64,000 bases of DNA from positions 157,702 to 221,701 of the forward strand of contig JAEZLH010000010.1 of NCBI GenBank assembly GCA_023435895.1, given 5' to 3'. This DNA comes from Bacillota bacterium (GTDB lineage Bacteria > Bacillota > Clostridia > Lachnospirales > Lachnospiraceae). Within the stretch, counting starts at the first letter, position 1. Each line of letters starts with the position of its first letter. The notes under the pieces were generated by a model. It was given only the letters and a program-made list of their open reading frames with translations. It was not told where the DNA came from and did no database searches. A program made the position numbers and the translations under genes. Shown one piece after another: positions 8,318-16,401 of the stretch.

Positions 8318-8764
8318 CTATATAAAGAACATAAAGCCTTCTCCATCCTTATGTTTCTCTGCTTCGCTTACCAGATCAGCTAAGCTAATCTTTTGCAAGG
8401 TAGATTTAATAACGGAATCAAGTTTATTAAAAATAGTATCATTCATAGCTGCCTCAATATCCGGCGCTTTTTCTTTGATGGTTTCTTCTGTATTTTCAAA
8501 TAATGAAGTTTCTACAGAGGATAAAATATCATAAACCGAAATCTGCTGAGGTAAGTTAGATAACTGATAACCGCCCTGTGAACCTTTAATAGAGTTGACA
8601 ATTCCACCGTGTTTTAATAAGGAAAATACCTGCTCCAAATATATTTTTGAAATACCAAGCTTCTCAGAGATACTAATTAATGTTATATATTCATTACTAT
8701 TATGGTTCTGTGCCATACTGGTAGTTGCTGCTAGTGCATATCGACCTTTTGCCGATAATCTCAT
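8318..8764 (-). CDS. cymR: Rrf2 family regulator, CymR-like
   Basis: 148-residue Rrf2 repressor with MRLSAKGRYALAATTSMA at the start and NSIKGSQGGYQL in the wing region. It has no cysteines in the region where IscR binds its cluster, as in CymR, the master repressor of cysteine metabolism that works in complex with CysK. It is divergent from cysK, which supports this call. The C-terminus is slightly longer and hydrophobic (EGFMFFI). TTGACA and TATTAT boxes with 17-base spacing lie upstream. Gene name by context and similarity; not proven. Confidence 0.8.
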   Translation of the reverse strand: MRLSAKGRYALAATTSMAQNHNSNEYITLISISEKLGISKIYLEQVFSLLKHGGIVNSIKGSQGGYQLSNLPQQISVYDILSSVETSLFENTEETIKEKAPDIEAAMNDTIFNKLDSVIKSTLQKISLADLVSEAEKHKDGEGFMFFI

Positions 8765-8801
8765 TTAAACACCCCTTTTCATACTTGACTTATATGTATT
8801 G

Positions 8802-8830
8802 ATAATATCTGAAATTAGTAAGAATGTCAA
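8802..8830 (-). promoter_or_regulatory. Promoter of the cymR-like gene
   Basis: On the minus strand TTGACA (8825-8830) and TATTAT (8802-8807) are separated by 17 bases. The following ACATATAAGTCAAGTATG weakly resembles the operator at yezD and cysK, so autoregulation is possible. Confidence 0.7.
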
Positions 8831-9035
8831 TGACATATAAAATATATATGCATTAAATCGGTACTTATAAAGAGAGTATGAACATAAAATAATATTTTAA
8901 ACCACCGAGTAGGTAAGCGTTCTGAACGAGGCGAAGGTAAAGCAAGTAAAAGGAAGTAAAGCAATCCATTGGCGTTCCTAGAACTATGACTAGGCTGAAC
9001 TGTAACAAGAAAATAATAAATTTTTTAAAATACTA

Positions 9036-9087
9036 TTGACATTTTTAATGAGAAGGAATAAGATAATATCAAACATATTAATCATAT
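9036..9087 (+). promoter_or_regulatory. cysK promoter with candidate CymR operator
   Basis: TTGACA (9036-9041) and TAAGAT (9059-9064) have a 17-base spacer. After six bases comes AAACATATTAATCATAT (9071-9087), the same 17-mer and offset as before the yezD-like gene. The preceding 140 bases (about 8890-9030) hold no gene or recognised leader motif. Confidence 0.8.
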
Positions 9088-9122
9088 ATGTAATATATAA
9101 AATTCGGATGGAGGTATTTATT

Positions 9123-10055
9123 ATGTCTAAAGTATTTAAGAGTTTATCAGATTTGGTTGGAAAGACACCATTGCTTGAATTATCAAATTACGAGAAAAAG
9201 CACAATCTTGGTGCAGCAGTTATAGCAAAATTAGAATATTACAATCCGGCAGGAAGTGTAAAGGATAGAATTGCAAAGGCAATGATCGATGATGCTGAAG
9301 CAAAAGGCGTATTAAAGGAAGGTACTGTAATCATTGAGCCTACCAGTGGTAATACAGGTATTGGTTTGGCATCTATCGCTGCAGCGAGAGGTTATCGTTT
9401 GATCCTAACAATGCCTGAGACCATGAGTGTTGAGAGAAGAAATCTTCTGAAAGCATATGGTGCAGAATTAGTATTAACCGAAGGCGCTAAAGGTATGAAG
9501 GGTGCAGTAGCAAGAGCAAATGAACTTGCTGAGGAAATTCCGAATTCCTTCATTCCCGGACAGTTTGATAACCCGGCTAATCCTGCGGTTCATAAAGCAA
9601 CAACCGGTCCTGAGATTTGGGAAGATACAGACGGTAAGGTAGATTTCTTAGTAGCAGGTATCGGTACCGGCGGTACAATTACCGGTGTTGGTGAGTTTTT
9701 AAAATCCGTAAATCCTGACGTGAAGGTAATAGCAGTTGAGCCCTTTGACTCACCGGTACTTTCTGAAGGAAGAGCAGGAGCACATAGAATTCAGGGCATT
9801 GGTGCCGGCTTCGTACCTCAGGTTCTGAATACAACTATTTATGATGAAATCATTAAGGTTAAGAATGAAGATGCATTTGCAACCGGTAAAGAATTATCCA
9901 AGACAGAGGGACTTCTGGTTGGTATTTCCTCTGGTGCAGCATTATGGGCAGCTACAGAACTTGCTAGCCGTCCTGAGAATGCCGGAAAGAATATTGTAGT
10001 AATCCTTCCGGATACCGGTGAAAGATACTTATCAACACCTTTATTCTCTGAATAA
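9123..10055 (+). CDS. cysK: Cysteine synthase A (O-acetylserine sulfhydrylase)
   Basis: PLP enzyme of 310 residues that makes cysteine from O-acetylserine and sulfide. It shows LVGKTPLLEL, the PLP lysine in NPAGSVKDRI, the substrate loop EPTSGNTGIGLA, and the phosphate-binding glycine loop GIGTGGTITGVG. GGAGG lies 8 bases before ATG 9123; an upstream in-frame ATG at 9036 lies on the promoter and is not used. Besides catalysis, CysK is the co-repressor partner of CymR in Bacillus, and a cymR-like gene is next door on the other strand. Single-gene unit. Confidence 0.96.
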   Translation: MSKVFKSLSDLVGKTPLLELSNYEKKHNLGAAVIAKLEYYNPAGSVKDRIAKAMIDDAEAKGVLKEGTVIIEPTSGNTGIGLASIAAARGYRLILTMPETMSVERRNLLKAYGAELVLTEGAKGMKGAVARANELAEEIPNSFIPGQFDNPANPAVHKATTGPEIWEDTDGKVDFLVAGIGTGGTITGVGEFLKSVNPDVKVIAVEPFDSPVLSEGRAGAHRIQGIGAGFVPQVLNTTIYDEIIKVKNEDAFATGKELSKTEGLLVGISSGAALWAATELASRPENAGKNIVVILPDTGERYLSTPLFSE

Positions 10056-10102
10056 AAATTGCTTACTCTACTATATCCTGTGAATTAACATATTATCTGT
10101 AA

Positions 10103-10184
10103 ATAGGCTGTTGCAAAAGGAAATCCCATATAGAAAGTGTAATTAAAGCTTTCTTTGGATTTGATTTTGCAACAGCCTATTTGC
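10103..10184. repeat. Long inverted repeat after cysK
   Basis: AAATAGGCTGTTGCAAAA and its near-perfect complement TTTTGCAACAGCCTATTT flank about 46 bases, with GGAAATCC/GGATTTG extending the stem. It may be a terminator for cysK but lacks a clear T run; a small palindromic element is the alternative. Confidence 0.65.
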
Positions 10185-10350
10185 GATTATAGATAATTGT
10201 TTTGGTAAGCAAATAAGACTATCATAGCCATTTTGGAGGTAGAAGCCAGGATTAAGGTGTTTGATCGGTAAAAACAAGGGAAAATGATGTATGATAAGGG
10301 GCGGCAGGATTAAGAGATAGAAAGAATTTTTTTCCTCTGATTATCTGACG

Positions 10351-10377
10351 CAGATATATACAAATTCTATATATCTG
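10351..10377. promoter_or_regulatory. Perfect 10-bp dyad upstream of the deacetylase gene
   Basis: CAGATATATA and TATATATCTG are exact complements around CAAATTC. It lies 108 bases before the start of the polysaccharide deacetylase gene, in a promoter-like region. It could be an operator or an RNA hairpin. The rest of the 10185-10485 gap holds nothing recognisable. Confidence 0.45.
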
Positions 10378-10485
10378 ATAAAATTACAGTAGAGATAAGA
10401 AATGTTTACATGGTTCAAATAGCATGTATGCATAAACGAAGAAAGTTATTTATCTATTCTACTTATGATTAGGAGGATGTATGAG

Positions 10486-11133
10486 ATGGAGGAAAATCAG
10501 ATGATAGGAGCAAAGAAATTGGTGGCATTAACCTTTGATGATGGACCTACGAAGGATATTACACCACTTATTTTAGACATTTTGCAGAAGAATGAAGTAA
10601 AAGCTACCTTTTTTGTGTGTGGAAGTAATATCGGGGAAGACACGAAGGAGATAATGCAAAGACAGATAAATCTGGGATGCGAAATTGCCAACCATTCCTG
10701 GTCTCACCCGTATATGGATCAGATGGAGATAGAAGAAATCAAGAAGGAGATTTCGAATACTAATCACATCATTTTGGAGCACTTTGGTATTACGCCGAAG
10801 TTCTTTCGCCCACCTTATATTGCTACCAAGCAGGAGATGTTCGAGGTGATTGATTTGCCTTTTGTAAACGGAATTGCCTGTGCGGATTGGGAAGCAGAAA
10901 TCGATGCCAAAAGCCGAGCATCAACAATTATAAATAACGCAAAGGATGGAGATATAGTTCTTCTCCATGACTTTTCAGGTAATTATAATACCGTGGAAGC
11001 ATTGGGGAACATCATAAGTGCATTAAAGCAAAAGGGATTTGATTTTGTAACTGTCAGTGAGCTCTTTCAGTTAAACGGGATTAACCCATTGGTGAAAAAC
11101 AGATTATGGACCAACGTGTTTCAAACCATATGA
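10486..11133 (+). CDS. Polysaccharide deacetylase (NodB domain)
   Basis: NodB-homology carbohydrate esterase family 4 protein of 215 residues. Motifs run in order: TFDDGPT with the catalytic base and metal Asp, the metal-binding His pair in NHSWSHP, FRPPY, ADWEAE and the catalytic His in VLLHD. There is no signal peptide or membrane anchor, so it appears to be cytosolic, or is exported in another way. AGGAGG lies 9 bases before ATG 10486; earlier in-frame ATGs overlap the ribosome binding site. The substrate could be peptidoglycan or chito-oligosaccharide. It appears to be a single-gene unit preceding degV. Confidence 0.88.
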   Translation: MEENQMIGAKKLVALTFDDGPTKDITPLILDILQKNEVKATFFVCGSNIGEDTKEIMQRQINLGCEIANHSWSHPYMDQMEIEEIKKEISNTNHIILEHFGITPKFFRPPYIATKQEMFEVIDLPFVNGIACADWEAEIDAKSRASTIINNAKDGDIVLLHDFSGNYNTVEALGNIISALKQKGFDFVTVSELFQLNGINPLVKNRLWTNVFQTI

Positions 11134-11214
11134 TTTTTAGAACTCCTCAAACATTGCATTCTTGGTAAAATGGATTTATAATTATTTTATATGATATGGA
11201 TTCGGAGGTAAGGT

Positions 11215-12066
11215 ATGGGGAGAGTAAGAATTGTTGCGGACAGTACCTGTGATCTGACACAGGAAATCCTGAAAATGTACGATATTACAATTATTCCACT
11301 AAATATTGTTTTGGAGGATAGAAGCTATCAGGATGGGATAGAGATAATACCAGAGGAGATCTATCAGTGGGCTGATCGTATGAATACAACCCCAAAGACT
11401 GCTTCACCCGAGATTGGATGCGTGATTGAGCGATTAAAGCCAATGGTGGACGCAGAAGAGGATATCATCTATATTGGGATTTCAGAGGACATGTCGGTAA
11501 CTTGCCAAACAGTTCGGATGGCAGCTGAGGAACTGGATTATGATAAAATATATGTTATTAACTCTATGAATTTATCAACCGGAATTGGGTTGCAGGTGAT
11601 TCGTGCAGCGGAATATGCGCTTCAGGGAATGGATGCTTTAACAATTGTAAGTGAGATTGAAAAGGCAAGGGATAAAATAAGTGCCTCCTTTGTGGTAGAT
11701 ACCTTGACTTATCTGCAACGCGGTGGAAGGTGTAGTGCCGTAACTGCACTGCTCGGAAACGCATTAAAACTCAAACCAATGATTGCTGTAAATCATGGTA
11801 AAATGGGCGTGGATAAGAAATACCGCGGCAGACAGCAGGCGGTAGTAAGAAGCTATGCCAAGGATTTGGAGAACCAACTGCGAATGGCAGATTCCAAGAG
11901 AGTATTCATTACTCATTCTGGAATTGATAAAGAAATCGAACAGGATGTTTATTTGTATTTGCAGGGGTTGAATTATTTTAAAGAGATTTTGATTACCAGA
12001 GCAGGCGGTGTGATCTCCAGTCATTGCGGACCAAATACCTTAGGAATCTTATTTTATAAGAACTGA
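11215..12066 (+). CDS. DegV family fatty acid binding protein (first copy)
   Basis: 283-residue DegV/FakB-type protein. The N-terminal RIVADSTCDLTQ, the fatty acid pocket segment NTTPKTASPE, the GISEDMSVTCQT turn and YLQRGGRCSA are family hallmarks. FakB proteins present a bound fatty acid to the kinase FakA for phosphorylation before membrane lipid synthesis. A second member lies at 22575-23444 on the other strand; no fakA is in the window. GGAGG precedes the ATG. Which fatty acid it binds cannot be told. Confidence 0.9.
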   Translation: MGRVRIVADSTCDLTQEILKMYDITIIPLNIVLEDRSYQDGIEIIPEEIYQWADRMNTTPKTASPEIGCVIERLKPMVDAEEDIIYIGISEDMSVTCQTVRMAAEELDYDKIYVINSMNLSTGIGLQVIRAAEYALQGMDALTIVSEIEKARDKISASFVVDTLTYLQRGGRCSAVTALLGNALKLKPMIAVNHGKMGVDKKYRGRQQAVVRSYAKDLENQLRMADSKRVFITHSGIDKEIEQDVYLYLQGLNYFKEILITRAGGVISSHCGPNTLGILFYKN

Positions 12067-12133
12067 TTTCTCGAATAATTATAGAATAGAGTGCTTAGGA
12101 TACTACATAAAGAATTATACTGTTTTAAAATAA

Positions 12134-12243
12134 GAAACGATATCTTGAATTTTTCGTAGGTGTTTTTGCTCACAATGTGACCTCAGCGTATAACTGTGTG
12201 TCAAGCAAGCGAACTACTTACGATTTCATCAAGATATCGTTTC
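12134..12243. terminator. Long palindrome between convergent genes
   Basis: GAAACGATATCTTGA (12134-12148) and TCAAGATATCGTTTC (12229-12243) are perfect complements. Inside, TCGTAGGT can pair with ACTTACGA, so about 110 bases could fold on themselves. It lies between the ends of degV and the TM1266-like gene and probably stops transcription from both sides. Confidence 0.6.
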
Positions 12244-12257
12244 GTTTTGATCTCAGA

Positions 12258-12509
12258 TTAGAAAACCATCTTTTGCACATCAACATTTGCTATTTTCTTT
12301 AATTCCTGTTCAAACTCTTCTGCCTTATTCTCTGCATTATCAATAAATTCAAGTAAGATAAGTCCGTTTGGGCTGCAGGAATCAGGAGAAGCTACATGCA
12401 ATCCAATTCGTGTATTAATCTCACAACCATATGCAGTTAACAATTCTTGAACATTCGGAGCGTTTTTTACACGATCTTTTAATACAAACCCTAAAATAAC
12501 CTTTGCCAT
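12258..12509 (-). CDS. TM1266-like ACT-fold regulator protein
   Basis: Small protein of 83 residues starting at the ATG that follows AAAGGA by 8-9 bases; the longer frame from 12533 adds an unlikely lead. It resembles the TM1266 family (iron-only hydrogenase system regulator; ACT/NikR C-terminal-like fold) in the order VKDR-like turn, VQELLTAYGCEINTRIGLH, a CS-containing loop, then a second beta-alpha half. The family is usually found near the HydE/F/G maturation genes; none are here. Two cysteines (CEI, CSP) could bind metal or a cluster. Assignment is by fold pattern and moderate in certainty. Confidence 0.6.
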   Translation of the reverse strand: MAKVILGFVLKDRVKNAPNVQELLTAYGCEINTRIGLHVASPDSCSPNGLILLEFIDNAENKAEEFEQELKKIANVDVQKMVF

Positions 12510-12800
12510 AAATTTAATCCTTTCTTGTTTCAATTATCCCATGAGTTTTAATATCTCCCATATCTTTTGTTTTATGAGATGATTGTTAAGGTATCAAATA
12601 TCACGCCTTATTCAATGATTGTTAGCAGAAAACTCGGAAGTTTCTTGGCTCATAATAACAATATGAATAATAAAGTACAGGAATATTATAACATTTACTA
12701 TAACATAGAAGCAGATAAGTAGAAATGAAATTATTTCGGTTATTTTCATGGTTTTTTGACTATCCTACCAATAGTATAAGTGCGAAAGGAAGGATATTAC

Positions 12801-13475
12801 GTGGATTACAACGTTCATGAGGATAACCCTTTAAAACTATTTAACAGGATTATGAAAAGGGATGATAAATTATATATCAATCTTCTATTGGCGGGGTTTT
12901 GTATGCCTACGCTTTTAAGGCAAAAGCCTGCTTCGCTGATACAGATTAGTAAGATTTATGGAAGCTGGAATAATCTACTGGAATTACTTTGGGAAGAAAC
13001 CACTCAATATGAGTGTAAATTAGAGGTCCTTTATGAAAATAGTAGCATGGCAAGTATTTTGATCTACCAGGAAGAGCTTTTGCATTCCAATATGATTCAA
13101 CCTGAAAATTATCGTTATTTCAAAGAAAACGGTTATCAGGGGATTGAGGATAACAACAGGTTATTGAAGGCGGTGAGTAACCGACTGACTGGCTATAATA
13201 AGAATATTATTAATCAGTGCTCTGTTCGAGCAGAAACTTTGGACGAGCGGCTGGAGCTCTTGGGTTTTCCTCATGAGATTGGAGTAGTGTTAGGGTATCC
13301 GCTTGAAGATGTAAAGGGCTATATAATAAATAAGGGGAAAAATTATCTGCTCAATGGATATTGGAAGGTCTACCATAACAAAGAACAGGCAGAGAGAATA
13401 TTTGAAAACTATAAAAAGATACAATCAAGTGCACTGGAAAGTGTGGGTCAGGGAAAGATATTTGAATCTATATAA
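12801..13475 (+). CDS. DUF3793 family protein
   Basis: 224-residue soluble protein with GTG start, 6 bases after AAAGGAAGGA; the upstream GTG at 12780 overlaps this site. The C-terminal part FPHEIGVVLGYPLEDVKGYI, GKNYLLNGYWKVYHN and EQAERIFENYKK is the hallmark of DUF3793, a family widespread in clostridia and of unknown function. It often neighbours flavodoxin or iron/heme genes elsewhere; here it stands alone, followed by argC with its own promoter. Confidence 0.8.
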   Translation: MDYNVHEDNPLKLFNRIMKRDDKLYINLLLAGFCMPTLLRQKPASLIQISKIYGSWNNLLELLWEETTQYECKLEVLYENSSMASILIYQEELLHSNMIQPENYRYFKENGYQGIEDNNRLLKAVSNRLTGYNKNIINQCSVRAETLDERLELLGFPHEIGVVLGYPLEDVKGYIINKGKNYLLNGYWKVYHNKEQAERIFENYKKIQSSALESVGQGKIFESI

Positions 13476-13485
13476 CAAATAAGCA

Positions 13486-13541
13486 TTGACATTCCCCTTG
13501 TTCGGATGTATATTCATATAATAATTATGTATAAATATACA
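13486..13541 (+). promoter_or_regulatory. argC promoter with ArgR-like palindrome
   Basis: TTGACA (13486-13491) and TATATT (13509-13514) are 17 bases apart. Downstream, TGTATAAATATACA (13528-13541) is a perfect palindrome similar in style to ARG boxes. Arginine repression is an inference from the gene served. Confidence 0.6.
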
Positions 13542-13556
13542 ATGAGGTGATGAAGA

Positions 13557-14507
13557 ATGAAGAAAGTATTTGTTGATGGATTATCAGGAACCACGGGGCT
13601 TAAGATACATGAACGACTTAGCTTGTATGATGAATTAGAGATGATTACGATTGATTATGATAAAAGGCGTGATGTGAAGGAAAAGGCGAAGTGCTTGAAT
13701 GCAGCGGATATGGTATTCTTATGCCTGCCGGATGAGGCGGCAAAGGAATCAGTTGCCCTTGTTACCAACCCAAAGACTAGAATTATTGATGCAAGCACTG
13801 CATATAGAGTATCACCGGATTGGACCTATGGTTTGCCGGAATTATCTCAAAAACATAGGGAGGCAGTGATTAACAGCACCCGTTTAAGTAATCCGGGCTG
13901 TCATGCAACTGCTTTCATACTATCACTTTTTCCGTTGGTCACAAAAGGGGTAATAACTCCGGATATGTTAATTAGCTGCCAAAGCTTAACCGGTTATAGC
14001 GGTGGGGGGAAGGCACTGATAGAAAAGTATGAACTTAATGAGGGAAAGAATGATTATACAAAAGCACCGAGACCATATGCTCTTTCTCTGAACCACAAAC
14101 ATTTACCGGAGATGACCCTTCATTCAGGCTTGAAAGAAGAGCCCCACTTTGTACCCATCCTTGGTAATAATTATAAGGGTCTTGCAGTAATGGTACCTCT
14201 TCGCTCAAAGTTGTTACAGGGAAAGCCTTCTCCAAAACAAATCCATGAGCTGCTTGGCGAACATTATACAGATCAGAAGTTTGTTAAGGTGATGCCTTAC
14301 GCAGATGACAGCGTATTATTTGACGGTGCGGTGGATATTACCTCCTGCAATGATACCAATCATGCGGAGATTTTTGTCTTTGGCAATGAAGCAAAGGGAA
14401 CAATACTGCTTATGACAAGACTTGATAATCTAGGCAAGGGTGCTTCCGGTGCTGCAATACAGAATATGAATCTTATGCTTGGATTTGAAGAAGACCTTCA
14501 TTTATAA
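13557..14507 (+). CDS. argC: N-acetyl-gamma-glutamyl-phosphate reductase, short type
   Basis: Arginine biosynthesis enzyme of 316 residues that reduces N-acetylglutamyl phosphate to the semialdehyde using NADPH. The nucleotide loop VDGLSGTTGLKI, the catalytic cysteine in SNPGCHATA, and GYSGGGKALIEKYE are visible. Its length and N-terminus match the short AGPR type 2 class rather than the about 345-residue class. GAGGTGATGAAG precedes the ATG. No other arg genes are adjacent, which is unusual because argC often heads an argCJBD operon; it has its own promoter with a palindromic operator candidate. Confidence 0.92.
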   Translation: MKKVFVDGLSGTTGLKIHERLSLYDELEMITIDYDKRRDVKEKAKCLNAADMVFLCLPDEAAKESVALVTNPKTRIIDASTAYRVSPDWTYGLPELSQKHREAVINSTRLSNPGCHATAFILSLFPLVTKGVITPDMLISCQSLTGYSGGGKALIEKYELNEGKNDYTKAPRPYALSLNHKHLPEMTLHSGLKEEPHFVPILGNNYKGLAVMVPLRSKLLQGKPSPKQIHELLGEHYTDQKFVKVMPYADDSVLFDGAVDITSCNDTNHAEIFVFGNEAKGTILLMTRLDNLGKGASGAAIQNMNLMLGFEEDLHL

Positions 14508-14619
14508 ATAAAGTTGGAACCAGGGTCAAAGCCAGTTTACGGTGACTTGGCGAATTAGATAAAGTCAAAAGAATCATGATTTAATGAAAATTAACAGGAG
14601 TGTATTACATTATCCTCGA

Positions 14620-14693
14620 AGCATGAATCTTTTTACTTTGTGCAAATTACCATTGTCACACTATAAACAAACTTATTAACTCATTAATCATCT
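14620..14693 (-). repeat. Dispersed intergenic repeat, family 1, copy B
   Basis: Second copy, with ATGAATCTTTTTACTTTGTG, then CAAATTACCATTGTCACAC and TATAAACAAACTTA. As with copy A it abuts the stop codon of a minus-strand gene and includes the ATTAATCAT tail. Confidence 0.65.
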
Positions 14694-15202
14694 TAAATAG
14701 TTTTAATCAGAGTAACAACGATTTGTTGAAATTCCTTTGATTTCAATGTGATATGAAACGTTTCTGACAGAGAACATATTTTATCCATTAGGCACACAAG
14801 AGCGGATTCTTTGTACTTAGGACATAAGTTGAGTGTTAAAGGCCACATATGTGTTCGGATAATATCCTCCTCAACAGGAGATAAGGAGTAATGCTTCTTT
14901 GCGTTGGCCAGTGCGAAGCCGGGATGATAAAAGCCGTGCAGACGATGGCTTTCGTGAGGAATGTGCCAGTCATAAAGATAGAAGTCGTGGAGCATTGCTC
15001 CTCGTATGATGCTTTTTCTGTCGAGAGAGGACTTGAAACGAAAAGACATTTTATAACTGGTATATGCCACTGCCAGACAGTGAAGATAAGTAGAGGTATT
15101 ACCATGCTGGATGTATTGATGCATTTCAAAGAGTTTTTCATTTTCATGAAGCTCCTGCAATGTGGTGATAAAGTATTCAATGCTCTCGTCTGATAATCGC
15201 AT
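14693..15202 (-). CDS. HD domain phosphohydrolase
   Basis: 169-residue protein with an HD metal-dependent phosphohydrolase domain: His in TYLHCLAVAYTSY, the HD pair in GAMLHDFYLYDWH, a further His in HGFYHPGFA, and an Asp in VCLMDKICS. ATG 15202 was chosen because AAAGGG lies 6 bases upstream; the longer frame to 15298 runs through the hairpin at 15242-15281. HD proteins of this size in Firmicutes are often annotated as nucleotide or phosphate ester hydrolases; the substrate is unknown. It follows a DUF1189 membrane protein but is separated by a terminator-like hairpin. Confidence 0.82.
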   Translation of the reverse strand: MRLSDESIEYFITTLQELHENEKLFEMHQYIQHGNTSTYLHCLAVAYTSYKMSFRFKSSLDRKSIIRGAMLHDFYLYDWHIPHESHRLHGFYHPGFALANAKKHYSLSPVEEDIIRTHMWPLTLNLCPKYKESALVCLMDKICSLSETFHITLKSKEFQQIVVTLIKTI

Positions 15203-15241
15203 TCGTAGCCCTTTCTGCATATAGAGTGTTAACATAAGATG

Positions 15242-15281
15242 AATAAGACTGATGCAAATTCTCAAAGGAGTTTGCATCAGT
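15242..15281 (-). terminator. Hairpin after the DUF1189 gene
   Basis: AAGACTGATGCAAA and TTTGCATCAGTCTT form a perfect 14-bp stem with a 12-base loop. It sits downstream of the minus-strand DUF1189 gene and upstream of the HD gene. The following T run is weak, so read-through is possible. Confidence 0.65.
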
Positions 15282-15330
15282 CTTATTATTATCTGCAATC
15301 AATTCCTAACATCGCAGGAATTAATTCTCA

Positions 15331-16152
15331 TTAGTAGTTCATTGGCGAAGCCGGTTCTGTTGAATCAGGTGTTTCTTCAGAGTGGTGTGATAAGGTTCCA
15401 TATACCACATAGGTGCAAGTGATTACGATAGAGATTAAAGTTGTGATATAACTCATTAAGCTGATATTGCCTAAGTTTGCAATTAGATGGATTAGTACGG
15501 TTACAATGGAAGCAGTTACTTTGCTATAAATGGCTACTTTAAATATTCTTGCATAGGGCAGGGTCAAGTGAGATACAGAGGACACAATCAATCCTACGAT
15601 AGAATATAATAGTGCAGTTAAATAAAAGCCAGCGATCATAAATAAATACATGAAAATAATCACTATAATGAGAATGACGTGCAATAACGGAATGAAAGTA
15701 TCTACAATGCTTTTGTCAAAGGATAAATTCCCTAAATCAGAGAAACGAAATTCTTGTGTTTTTGAATTGTTATAGCTAATCATATTAGTTTTGCTGATTA
15801 ACATTACTTGGTTATAGGAATGGTCTACCTCCTCCAAAGTAAATTCATTTACACTCGTATCAATCAGGATATAGGTTAACCCGTCATCGTTTTCATAACG
15901 CTCCGCCACAGTTAATTCACCATGGGACATTTTAAAATCCGGTATATTCTCCTGTAAAACCTTTGAGATGCCTCCAGACCCAAATGCTCCATATGAAAAC
16001 GGAATAATAGTAAAAAGGCTGATGATAAATACGAAAAGAAATACAAATCCAGTAAGACGGCCACTGCTCACCTTTGATAATCGGTAATACTCCGTCGGCT
16101 TTATCACGGCTGTTTTAATTTGTTGAAAGAAATTCATTTTAACTTTTTCCAT
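15331..16152 (-). CDS. DUF1189 family membrane protein
   Basis: 273-residue integral membrane protein. One N-terminal membrane segment (about 33-55) is followed by an extracytoplasmic domain of roughly 100 residues, then four hydrophobic segments in the C-terminal half. The start FFQQIKTAVIKPTEYYRLSK and overall layout match DUF1189, a conserved Firmicute family of unknown function. The C-terminus is acidic and proline-rich (EETPDSTEPASP). GGGGG lies upstream of the ATG. No functional clue comes from neighbours. Confidence 0.75.
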   Translation of the reverse strand: MEKVKMNFFQQIKTAVIKPTEYYRLSKVSSGRLTGFVFLFVFIISLFTIIPFSYGAFGSGGISKVLQENIPDFKMSHGELTVAERYENDDGLTYILIDTSVNEFTLEEVDHSYNQVMLISKTNMISYNNSKTQEFRFSDLGNLSFDKSIVDTFIPLLHVILIIVIIFMYLFMIAGFYLTALLYSIVGLIVSSVSHLTLPYARIFKVAIYSKVTASIVTVLIHLIANLGNISLMSYITTLISIVITCTYVVYGTLSHHSEETPDSTEPASPMNY

Positions 16153-16401
16153 TTAATTTCCCCCTGGTATGATTAAGGTATATGCGAACAAATGATGCAA
16201 TTCACTCAATTTGAATGATATGAGGACAAAAAGCTTATGATATCACCAGATGAAAGATGCATCTTAGAATTGTATTAATTCTATAATAAATCGTGACAAT
16301 ATGAAAGATTCGCAATTACCCTTTCTATATAGCATAGTATATTTTAGTAAGGGATATTTGTCAAATATACTTTTAAAATCCAACTATTACCGGAGGTAAT
16401 T

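Noticed and set aside
10103..10184. Insertion sequence ends (GGCTGTTGCAAA recalls IS6-type termini)
   Set aside because: No transposase between the arms and only 46 bases separate them; treated as an inverted repeat or terminator.
14891..15193. Plus-strand open frame across the HD-domain gene
   Set aside because: Shadow of the minus-strand HD gene, which has the HD motif and ribosome binding site.
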